Assembly (NCBI GenBank): GCA_000991205.1
Contig: LBRC01000040.1
Coordinates: 1-12,980 of the forward strand
From: Parcubacteria group bacterium GW2011_GWA2_36_10
Lineage (GTDB): Bacteria; Patescibacteriota; Patescibacteriia; UBA1558; GWA2-36-10
DNA length: 12,980 bases
Reading direction: 5' to 3'
The notes under the pieces were generated by a model. The model had not been told where the DNA came from and did not search any database. It saw only the letters and a list, made by a program, of their open reading frames with translations. The translations under genes were made by a program, and so were the position numbers. Positions 6,108 to 12,465 of this stretch are shown piece after piece (position 1 is the first letter of the stretch; each line of letters begins with the position of its first letter).

Positions 6108-7178
6108 TTATTTAAAATTACGCTTAAAGGCTTCTTTATCAATGGCTTGTTCAGCTGCTTCATTGGCATTGACCTCACCTAAACGCACTAGCTCTAATAA
6201 AGCTTTGTCTAAATTCAGCATACCCTCTTCACGAGAAGTTTGTAAAATGCTATTTAATTGCGACAAACGGTTTTCTTTAATAATAGATTGCACCGCTGCT
6301 GTCGAGGTCAAAACTTCACAAGCTAAGCGCAAACCACCACCTATACGAGGCAATAATCTTTGTGCTACTACGGTCAACATAACTTGCGCCAAGACCGCTT
6401 GACCCCAAGCTCGCCTACTTATCTCAATATTGCTAATAAAACGCTCTAAAGCCGAAATAACAGTGTCAGCGTCCATGATAACCATGATCAGTTTACCACT
6501 CTCCGCTGCTTCTAGTATCAATTCTTCTATGCCCTCTTCATTCATGGCCGACAAGACCACCACATCGACATCTTCATCTAAAATATCTAGCAAACCTTGC
6601 CGGAAACTGGCTGTGTCCTTACCTATTTCTCTCTGCTCGATAATAGACTGATTGTTAGCCAATAAATATTCAATTGGTTTTTCTAATGTCTGAATATGTA
6701 AGCCTTTGTTACGATTCAGAGTTTCCAATAATGACGCCACCGTACTAGTACGACCAGAGCCAAAAGGACCACTGATAATGATCAAACCTTTTTCTTGAGT
6801 AATAGCCTGTAAAATAGCATCCGGTAAACCCAAGTCTTTAGGTGAACGAATCAATTGTGGAATTAAACGCAGTGAAAGAGCGACATAGCCTTTTTGAAAA
6901 AAAACCCGAGCCCGAAAACGAGCCCGATTCGCCCAAGAATAAACCGTCACTATCTCTCTTTGTGTTTCTAATAATTTTTTATCAGTTTCACTCAAAAAAC
7001 TATCAGCCATGCCCCAAAGAAAATCTGGTGTCAAAACTGACTCGTTAGTCAAGGTGATTAGTTTGCCATCAATCCTTAAAACCGGATAATTCCCCACTGT
7101 CAAATGCACATCTGAAGCACGACGCTCAGCGGCTAAATTTAAAATTTTATTGATCAATAAAGTTTCGGTGGCTGACAT
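6108..7178 (-). CDS. pilT: PilT-like protein with degenerate ATPase site (pseudo-ATPase)
   Basis: A 356-residue PilT-family protein. The N-terminal PAS-like domain (1-100) has RRASDVHLTVGNYPVLRIDG (20-38), and the C-terminal half keeps AQRLLPRIGGG (272-282) and LQTSREEGMLNLDKALLELV (312-331). The catalytic set is gone. Walker A reads GPFGSGRTS (137-145), Arg143 replacing the lysine. The Asp box reads TLEKPIEY (164-171), Lys167 replacing Asp. Walker B reads VVVLSAMNE (206-214) against the usual VGEMRD, Ala211 replacing the catalytic Glu. The His box reads SGKLIMVIMDAD (227-238), Lys229 and Asp236 replacing both His. PilT normally hydrolyses ATP to retract the pilus; this protein probably cannot in the normal way. 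It may bind PilB, PilC or the receiver as a structural or regulatory subunit. The frame is intact with no stops, arguing for a maintained gene. Family call sure; inactivity inferred. Confidence 0.92.
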   Translation of the reverse strand: MSATETLLINKILNLAAERRASDVHLTVGNYPVLRIDGKLITLTNESVLTPDFLWGMADSFLSETDKKLLETQREIVTVYSWANRARFRARVFFQKGYVALSLRLIPQLIRSPKDLGLPDAILQAITQEKGLIIISGPFGSGRTSTVASLLETLNRNKGLHIQTLEKPIEYLLANNQSIIEQREIGKDTASFRQGLLDILDEDVDVVVLSAMNEEGIEELILEAAESGKLIMVIMDADTVISALERFISNIEISRRAWGQAVLAQVMLTVVAQRLLPRIGGGLRLACEVLTSTAAVQSIIKENRLSQLNSILQTSREEGMLNLDKALLELVRLGEVNANEAAEQAIDKEAFKRNFK

Positions 7179-7184
7179 GCTGAA

Positions 7185-7559
7185 TTATTTATTTAAAATC
7201 TTTTTAATTTTCTCTACTACTTCAGAAGGAATAAAATGTGCCTTAATCAAATAGTCTTTAGCCCCTAATTTAAAACATCTATCTATGTCTTCTTTTTGGG
7301 AATAATTAGTCAAAACTAGCACCGGAATATTTTTGGTTTGCTCTTGAAACTTTAAATTTTCTAAGACTTCAAAACCGTTCATTTCTGGCAAATTTAAATC
7401 CAACAAAATCAAATCCGGTAATTCTTTTTGTGCTGTTTTAACGGCCTGCAAACCATTGAGGGCGGTCATGACTTCAAAATTTTCTAAACTTAATTTAGTC
7501 TGATACATGGACAATAAAAACTCATCATCCTCTACTACTAAAATTCTTGCGTTTGCCAT
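7185..7559 (-). CDS. Stand-alone CheY-like response regulator
   Basis: A 124-residue single receiver domain with no output domain. The phosphorylation site is complete: acidic pocket E10-D11-D12 (ILVVEDDE), phosphoacceptor Asp54 (LILLDLNLP), Thr84 (VLVLTN), Tyr103 and Lys106 (KDYLIKAH). It should be switched by a histidine kinase encoded elsewhere, as none lies in the window. It sits between pilB (26 bases upstream) and the pilT-like gene (6 bases downstream), so it is made with the assembly ATPases. By analogy with PilG- and PilH-type receivers of twitching motility it may modulate pilus extension, but the partner is not shown by sequence. Call firm. Confidence 0.95.
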   Translation of the reverse strand: MANARILVVEDDEFLLSMYQTKLSLENFEVMTALNGLQAVKTAQKELPDLILLDLNLPEMNGFEVLENLKFQEQTKNIPVLVLTNYSQKEDIDRCFKLGAKDYLIKAHFIPSEVVEKIKKILNK

Positions 7560-7585
7560 AACATTGTTTTTTACACCACTTTATT

Positions 7586-9049
7586 TTATTCTTTACTTAC
7601 TCTTAATACTTCCTCGATCGAAGTTAAGCCTGCTAAAGTTTTGATCAAGCCATCTTGATCCATGGTAATAAAATTTTGTTTAGCTAACTCTACTTCTACC
7701 AAACTACGATCAAAACCCTTGGCAATAATATCCTTCATGGTTTTGGTGATATCTATCGTCTCAACAATAGCAATACGTCCTTTGTAGCCAGTGTCATTAC
7801 ACTGCGCACAGCCTTTGCCATGAAAAAATTTATACACACCATGTTTTGCACCACCATAAAAAGCATTGGCTGGAATTTTATCTAAATCTTTGGTGACTTT
7901 AGCAAAAATATTATCTGGTAATTTTTCCTCTTCCTTGCACTTTTCACAAATTTTTCGCACCAAACGTTGGGCAATCACGACATTCAAAGTGCTAGCTAAT
8001 AAAAATGGCTCAATATGCATATCAAACATACGCGGAATAGCACCTAAAGCATCGTTGGTGTGAAGCGTGGATAACACAAAGTGTCCAGTCAAACCAGCAT
8101 GAATAGACAGTTCGGCTGTTTCATTATCTCGAATCTCTCCCACCATGATAATATTCGGATCTTGTCTTAATAAAGCTCTTAAACCAGTCGCAAAAGTAAA
8201 ACCTACTTCTGGCCTGACCTGCGACTGATTCACGCCTGGCACATAATACTCCACTGGATCTTCTAGGGTGGTGATATTTACATCTTCTTTATTTAAAACT
8301 GATAAAGCCGCAAATAAAGTAGTAGATTTACCTGAACCAGTTGGCCCAGTCACCAAAAACATGCCATTTGGTTTTTCGATGGCTTCAGCTACTCGTTTAG
8401 CATGATCGCCCATGAAACCCAGCTCTTCAAAAGTTGGAGCTTTATCCGGGGTTTCCAAAATACGCATTACGACTTTTTCTTGCCCCATCAAAGGAATAGT
8501 AGAAATACGGAAGTCGACGTCTTTATTGTGAATTTTGATACGAATACGACCATCTTGCGGAATACGAGTTTCGTCAATTTTTAAATTGGCCATCACTTTG
8601 ATACGAGAAATCAAGGCTGAATGGACATAAATCGGCAAAACAATGGTGGTGTGCAATTGACCATCAATACGATAACGAATTTTACTTTGATTTCCTACTG
8701 GCTCAATGTGAATATCAGAAGCTCGGCCTTCAATCGCATGACGCAAAACCACAGATACGATCTTGGAGACCGGGGCTGACTTGATCACCTCGGAAAAACC
8801 CTTGCCATCTTCGTCGTCTAGGCTTTGATCTTTTGGCGCAAAGATTGCTTCCGCGGTATCTAAAGCCGCTCCCACCTCTTCACCCAAAGTCTCGTATTGT
8901 TTGATAGCCGAACGATAAGAGTCTTCGGAAATGATAAAAAATTTAGCCAAATAACCATTTTTACGCGCCAAAAAATTGACCGCTTCCATGGCTTTCAAAC
9001 TGCTCGGATCAGTCAAGCCAACTTCAATATTTTTGCCTTCTGCGTCCAA
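7586..9049 (-). CDS. pilB: PilB assembly ATPase, main part, N-terminus split off
   Basis: A frame of 487 codons with a full GspE/PilB ATPase. It begins inside the N-terminal domain (EGKNIEVGLTDPSSLKAMEA, 4-23), then has ASDIHIEP (110-117), Walker A GPTGSGKST (235-243), Asp box TLEDPVEY (261-268), Walker B IIMVGEIRD (300-308) and His box HAGLTGHFVLSTLHTND (317-333). Two CxxC pairs (Cys368/371 and 414/417) form the PilB zinc site. PilB hydrolyses ATP in a cytoplasmic hexamer to drive pilus extension through PilC. The missing start of its N-terminal domain is coded, in another frame, by the small upstream ORF. The listed start is a TTG at 9049, right after an in-frame TGA and without a Shine-Dalgarno site. 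The catalytic core is intact, so function may survive if this codon, or frameshifting from the upstream ORF, is used. An assembly error is also possible. Confidence 0.93.
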   Translation of the reverse strand: MDAEGKNIEVGLTDPSSLKAMEAVNFLARKNGYLAKFFIISEDSYRSAIKQYETLGEEVGAALDTAEAIFAPKDQSLDDEDGKGFSEVIKSAPVSKIVSVVLRHAIEGRASDIHIEPVGNQSKIRYRIDGQLHTTIVLPIYVHSALISRIKVMANLKIDETRIPQDGRIRIKIHNKDVDFRISTIPLMGQEKVVMRILETPDKAPTFEELGFMGDHAKRVAEAIEKPNGMFLVTGPTGSGKSTTLFAALSVLNKEDVNITTLEDPVEYYVPGVNQSQVRPEVGFTFATGLRALLRQDPNIIMVGEIRDNETAELSIHAGLTGHFVLSTLHTNDALGAIPRMFDMHIEPFLLASTLNVVIAQRLVRKICEKCKEEEKLPDNIFAKVTKDLDKIPANAFYGGAKHGVYKFFHGKGCAQCNDTGYKGRIAIVETIDITKTMKDIIAKGFDRSLVEVELAKQNFITMDQDGLIKTLAGLTSIEEVLRVSKE

Positions 9050-9204
9050 TCTTCATCTGAAACCAATACTCGGCGACGAATTTGTTTTTCGGCTTCCGCA
9101 AAATTTGCAAAAGTTTTAGCTTTTAATTCATCATACTGCTCGACAGTGAGCAATTTTTTTTGATTCAAAAAATCTAATATTTTTAAGACTTCATTAGTTG
9201 TCAT
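9013..9204 (-). CDS. pilB: N-terminal fragment of PilB
   Basis: A 63-codon ORF from ATG 9204 to TGA 9013, overlapping the PilB main frame by 37 bases in the -1 frame. It encodes two helices typical of the start of PilB proteins in this group (EVLKILDFLNQKKLLTVEQY, then a helix ending RRRVLVSDEDWTQKAKILKL). As I recall the family, the chain should continue with about 30-40 residues (a short strand and the start of the GspE N-terminal fold) before joining the EGKNIEVGL segment of the main ORF; that stretch is absent. The pair therefore looks like one pilB broken by a deletion. The TGA stop supports this, since intact genes here end in TAA. A native two-ORF arrangement or programmed frameshifting cannot be excluded. 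The ATG lies 7 bases after the upstream stop; a TTG start at 9222 would overlap that gene. Confidence 0.7.
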   Translation of the reverse strand: MTTNEVLKILDFLNQKKLLTVEQYDELKAKTFANFAEAEKQIRRRVLVSDEDWTQKAKILKLA

Positions 9205-9211
9205 AATTATA

Positions 9212-9550
9212 TTATTGTTCAACTACTGGCGCACTATCAGCTGTGCCAAAAGGAAAAGCATTGCCAGGATTATATAAATCAATTGTAGTATCGATATTTA
9301 AAGTCAAACCCTGATATTGGCCGGTTTTTTCTAGCTGCTCTAAAACATCGTCACCGTCTAAAGGAAAAAATTTCAAATCCTGTTCAGCTAAACGTTTAAT
9401 ATTTTCAATTTTCACGGCCGCTTCTAAATCATTGCTAGTAGTCGTGACTGTTTTTTTTGGTAAATATTTAAATAATAGCCAAGCGCCAACTACTAAAACC
9501 ACAGCGGCTAAGACTAATAAAATTATTAAATGTTGATTTTTTTTATCCAT
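9212..9550 (-). CDS. Small membrane protein in the PilP position
   Basis: A 112-residue protein with a short basic N-terminus (MDKKNQH), one helix at about 8-27, and an extracytoplasmic part of about 80 residues. The latter has an acidic helix (IENIKRLAEQDLKFFPLDGD) and ends in NPGNAFPFG, similar to the NPF-type tail of small proteins that follow PilO in related operons. It starts 5 bases after the pilO stop and ends just before pilB. In diderm bacteria this place is held by the lipoprotein PilP, which links the alignment complex to the secretin. No lipobox Cys is present and no secretin gene is in the window, so a PilP-like job would have to differ. I do not recognise the family with certainty. 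Confidence 0.8.
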   Translation of the reverse strand: MDKKNQHLIILLVLAAVVLVVGAWLLFKYLPKKTVTTTSNDLEAAVKIENIKRLAEQDLKFFPLDGDDVLEQLEKTGQYQGLTLNIDTTIDLYNPGNAFPFGTADSAPVVEQ

Positions 9551-9555
9551 AAAAA

Positions 9556-10227
9556 TTATTTTATAATTGGTGCAAAATAAGTCTTAATAGTAAAATTCAT
9601 CGCTAGCAAACCACCTTCGGCACCAGAGAAAGAAACAGACTCAATATCTAATAAACGCACATTGCTTTCTAAATCATCCAAATAACTTTTAAACTCTGTA
9701 TAAACATCAACCGTCGGATCGGCCACAGCTTGCGCTACTACCATATTGATCGATAAAGCTTGTAAACCTTGATCATTAATGACTGGCGTTGTGGCCTCTG
9801 TCTTGGGCGCTTCTTTTTTTTCTGCTTTTTCTACCAAACTAGTGACATCGATTGAACTTAAGACCATGCCTCGTCTTTGGGCTAACTTTTCTGCCAAGAC
9901 AAATAGTTCGGCTAATTGTTCACCTTGGGGAACAATCGAATGTAATTTTTTCAAGTCACTATTACGACTAGCTTCTAGGGTGCTAAAACTCTTCGTCAAA
10001 GCCTCTATATTCACAGCCAGATCTTGAGCTGCTTTATCTTTGGCGTTGATTGCATTCAAACTATCATTACTACTCACAATACTAGAAATTTGTGGCTGTA
10101 AGACAAAAAAATAACCAAGCGTCAAAATCACCAAAACAATAGCTCCTAAAATCATCCACATATTTTGATTCGCTAACAACAGCAATGGTGAGGGCTGCTC
10201 AAATTTTATTTCATTTTGACTGGCCAT
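9556..10227 (-). CDS. pilO: PilO, type IV pilus alignment protein
   Basis: A 223-residue bitopic inner-membrane protein. A short cytoplasmic N-terminus (1-22) leads to one helix (about 23-44, WMILGAIVLVILTLGYFFVL), a long coiled-coil segment (about 48-118 with heptad-like Leu/Ile spacing and the VPQGEQLAELFVLAEKLA motif at 99-116), a charged linker (132-148) and a C-terminal ferredoxin-like domain (about 155-223). PilO pairs with PilN in the periplasmic or extracytoplasmic space and forms the alignment complex that spans from the cytoplasmic PilM ring to the pilus channel. The position after pilN (27 bases) and before the PilP-position protein supports the call. Length and layout are normal. 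Confidence 0.9.
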   Translation of the reverse strand: MASQNEIKFEQPSPLLLLANQNMWMILGAIVLVILTLGYFFVLQPQISSIVSSNDSLNAINAKDKAAQDLAVNIEALTKSFSTLEASRNSDLKKLHSIVPQGEQLAELFVLAEKLAQRRGMVLSSIDVTSLVEKAEKKEAPKTEATTPVINDQGLQALSINMVVAQAVADPTVDVYTEFKSYLDDLESNVRLLDIESVSFSGAEGGLLAMNFTIKTYFAPIIK

Positions 10228-10254
10228 AAAGTTTTTTATAATATAATTTTTATT

Positions 10255-11151
10255 TTATTTATTTGTTTGATAATAAAATAAATCTGGATTTAAGACTAAA
10301 GAGATAGAAAAAGTGACACCCATATCATTTTTTGTGCCTCCAGAAATATCTACTTCTGTCACGAATTCTTTGGCTTGTTCGGTTTGTAATATTTTTAATT
10401 GCTTGGCCATGGTAGCATAGTCTGGGGCAGTGGCATTCAAAGTCAAGGCACCACTATTGGTCGCTGCAAAACCACTGAATTTGACCTCTGGCAAGGTATA
10501 TTTTTCTAACAAAGCAAAAAAGTTCGTCCAATAAATATGTTTATTTAATAAATCATAAACACGCTGAATTTCTTGGCCAGTCTCATTAATACGCTTCACG
10601 CTGTCTTCAAATTTAGCCAAAGCATTTTCAGTATCTTGGATATTTTCATTAGTACGCTGACCAATCGAAGTCAAGCTTGTATTCCAAGTCAATAAACCAA
10701 ACCAAAAGACTACCACTATACCCAAAGCAGCCACCAAAGTAATTACTGCCAAACTACCAATTTGTTTCCAAGATTTTACTTTGGATAATTGTGGCACCAA
10801 ATCTACTCCACTAGCATCCTCGACAAAACGAGCCCGAATGATTTTTTCTGGCTGATGAAAAGCACCACCGTTAGTCACCGCAGCTGTTTGACTAGCTAGC
10901 TTAAAACCACCGTTATCTTCTCTGACCTGTGGCTCTGGTGTTTTTATTTCATTGACAACTGCTGCGACTGGCGGAGATTTATGTAACCAAGAATCCCCCG
11001 CACTACCGCTGGGATCATTTGTCACCGGAGCAGTGTTTGACATTGGCGTAGACAAAACATTTGGTGCTGGTTGATTATTTTTTTTAGCCAAAAGACTTTG
11101 CTCATCTTGGCGCAAATTTTCTGGCATCAAATTTATATTATCATTTGGCAT
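10255..11151 (-). CDS. pilN: PilN, type IV pilus alignment protein with long N-terminal linker
   Basis: A 298-residue bitopic protein. The extreme N-terminus has NINLMPENLR (5-14), matching the conserved cytoplasmic peptide by which PilN docks in PilM. Unlike typical PilN, where the membrane helix follows soon after, about 110 mostly disordered Pro/Asn/Ser-rich residues intervene before the helix (about 131-156, IGSLAVITLVAALGIVVVFW). A second, weaker motif, GVDLVPQL (115-122), lies just before the helix. A coiled coil (160-205) and a ferredoxin-like domain (about 215-298) form the extracytoplasmic part, which pairs with PilO. The start ATG is 6 bases after the pilM stop. Part of the linker (DPSGSAG, 46-52) is coded by a locally GC-rich, weakly palindromic stretch at 10993-11015. 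Confidence 0.9.
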   Translation of the reverse strand: MPNDNINLMPENLRQDEQSLLAKKNNQPAPNVLSTPMSNTAPVTNDPSGSAGDSWLHKSPPVAAVVNEIKTPEPQVREDNGGFKLASQTAAVTNGGAFHQPEKIIRARFVEDASGVDLVPQLSKVKSWKQIGSLAVITLVAALGIVVVFWFGLLTWNTSLTSIGQRTNENIQDTENALAKFEDSVKRINETGQEIQRVYDLLNKHIYWTNFFALLEKYTLPEVKFSGFAATNSGALTLNATAPDYATMAKQLKILQTEQAKEFVTEVDISGGTKNDMGVTFSISLVLNPDLFYYQTNK

Positions 11152-11157
11152 ATTATT

Positions 11158-12369
11158 TTAAATATCTCGCATCGCTAAACCAATGGAAGCTGCCATCCTT
11201 GGCCCGATTTCTTGCAAGACCGGTTTTAAATCCATCGGATAAACTATCCTATCCCACGGATCACCGATAATGACTGGTAAATTCAATAGTTGCGCTAAAT
11301 AACTCGGTAAATTTGGTAAAAAACTACTACCACCAGCTAAAACTATTTTTTCAATCTTGGCATTACCCTGTCTTTGGTATAGATCAAAGACATATTTTAT
11401 TTCATTGATCATCGGATTTAAAGCATTTTGAATAGTATTTGGGACTGAACGATTCGCTCCTGACATCAAACCAAAATCTCGTTTGAATTGTTCTGCTCGG
11501 TCTAGATTGACATTCATACTGTTCATAATCGCTTTAGTGATCACACTACCACCCGCATCAATGCCTCTATTTAAAATCGGCACACCCCCTTCAATCACAC
11601 AGATATCGGTATTATTTGAGCCAATATCTACTATCATCACGCTGCTAATATCATTACCGATTAAAGCTCTAGATAGTGCAAAAGCTTCGGTTTCTAGGCT
11701 CAATAAATGCAAATTAGTCCGCTTAAAAATATCTAAGTATCTGGCCACTAAATTTTTAGGAGCAGCGGTCAATAAAATACGATAATTTTTGGCTCCCATG
11801 ACACTTTTTTCGCCTGACATGAAATTCGCTACTTCATTCGCATTTGAACTGGCTTCTGTCTCTGTGCTATCGGCAACTTTTTTGGCTATTTCTTCCGGCT
11901 GTTTTATTTCTTCTATTTTTTTACTTTTGAAAAATTTGCTAATATTAGCAGAAATATTGGAACTTTCTTCTACTTGAATATCTTTTTTATTCAAAATCTT
12001 CCAGTCCAAAATCATGTCCTCAATCGGCAAGGGAATAAATTTTTTCGCCTCCCACTTAATGGCTTCACCTAGATCTTTTTTTGGCATGGGTGGTAAAGAA
12101 ATAATCGAAGTAAAAACCGAAAAAGTAGGCAAAGCCGCAATCGCTTGATTTGACTCCATGCGCGATTTTTTGACAATATTTTGGATATAATCAGCAATTA
12201 ACTGATTACTTTTTTCTGTCGACGTACTTAAAATACTAGTATTTAAATCAGCGTAGCCAAAGCTCTTGAGTTTAGCTTGGCCACGATAATTTTCTAGCTC
12301 CACAATTTTAATACTAGCCGTGCCAATATCCACTCCCAAATAACTATTGGCTTGGGAAAATAACTGCAT
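11158..12369 (-). CDS. pilM: PilM, actin-like cytoplasmic pilus protein
   Basis: A 403-residue FtsA/PilM-type protein. Phosphate-1 motif YLGVDIGTASIKIVEL (10-25), phosphate-2 motif VMIVDIGSNNTDICV (244-258), and adenosine-binding strand and loop IVLAGGSSFLPNL (342-354) show the actin-like nucleotide site. FIPLPIEDMILDWKIL (111-126) is the family's 1C-region signature. PilM forms a cytoplasmic ring, binds the PilN N-terminal peptide and touches PilB. Between residues about 128 and 193 lies a charged Ser/Glu/Lys-rich insert before the conserved YRILLTAAPKNLV (196-208), longer than usual. It is the first gene of the assembly operon: the ATG at 12369 follows a promoter and, further up, the terminator of the previous unit. 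No Shine-Dalgarno site is seen. Confidence 0.96.
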   Translation of the reverse strand: MQLFSQANSYLGVDIGTASIKIVELENYRGQAKLKSFGYADLNTSILSTSTEKSNQLIADYIQNIVKKSRMESNQAIAALPTFSVFTSIISLPPMPKKDLGEAIKWEAKKFIPLPIEDMILDWKILNKKDIQVEESSNISANISKFFKSKKIEEIKQPEEIAKKVADSTETEASSNANEVANFMSGEKSVMGAKNYRILLTAAPKNLVARYLDIFKRTNLHLLSLETEAFALSRALIGNDISSVMIVDIGSNNTDICVIEGGVPILNRGIDAGGSVITKAIMNSMNVNLDRAEQFKRDFGLMSGANRSVPNTIQNALNPMINEIKYVFDLYQRQGNAKIEKIVLAGGSSFLPNLPSYLAQLLNLPVIIGDPWDRIVYPMDLKPVLQEIGPRMAASIGLAMRDI

Positions 12370-12392
12370 ACTTTATAAGTATTTTTATTTTT

Positions 12393-12409
12393 TAAGTATA
12401 CTTATTATA
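12393..12409 (-). promoter_or_regulatory. Promoter of the pilus operon with palindromic candidate operator
   Basis: A minus-strand TATAAT at 12409-12404 lies 34 bases before the pilM ATG, directly downstream of the previous terminator. The -35 region is weak (TTCCTT at 17 bases) and follows a T8-A6 tract. A perfect 12-bp palindrome, TAAGTATACTTA (12393-12404), covers the predicted start of transcription, and its right half, ATACTTA, recurs 17 bases further into the leader. This could be an operator for a repressor, or chance in AT-rich DNA. Confidence 0.6.
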
Positions 12410-12440
12410 CAACATTTTTTAAAAAAAAGGAAACTACATA

Positions 12441-12464
12441 AAAACGACCTTCGAGGTCGTTTTT
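12441..12464 (-). terminator. Intrinsic terminator before the pilus operon
   Basis: A perfect 10-bp inverted repeat, AAAACGACCT (12441-12450) and AGGTCGTTTT (12454-12463), closes with a 3-base loop, and the minus strand runs into a T-run. It lies immediately after the stop codon of the upstream gene and marks the boundary of the pilus operon. By symmetry it could act from either side, but no convergent gene is present. Confidence 0.88.
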
Positions 12465-12465
12465 A

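Noticed and set aside
10993..11015. Degenerate palindrome in the PilN linker (ATCCC...GGGAT)
   Set aside because: Only five outer pairs plus two inner pairs match and the base composition is only locally raised; too weak to call a member of the palindromic family, though it is worth including in a repeat search.
11483..11977. Plus-strand ORFs antisense to pilM
   Set aside because: No conserved motif; they mirror the codon pattern of pilM. The other plus-strand ORFs in the window were rejected for the same reason.
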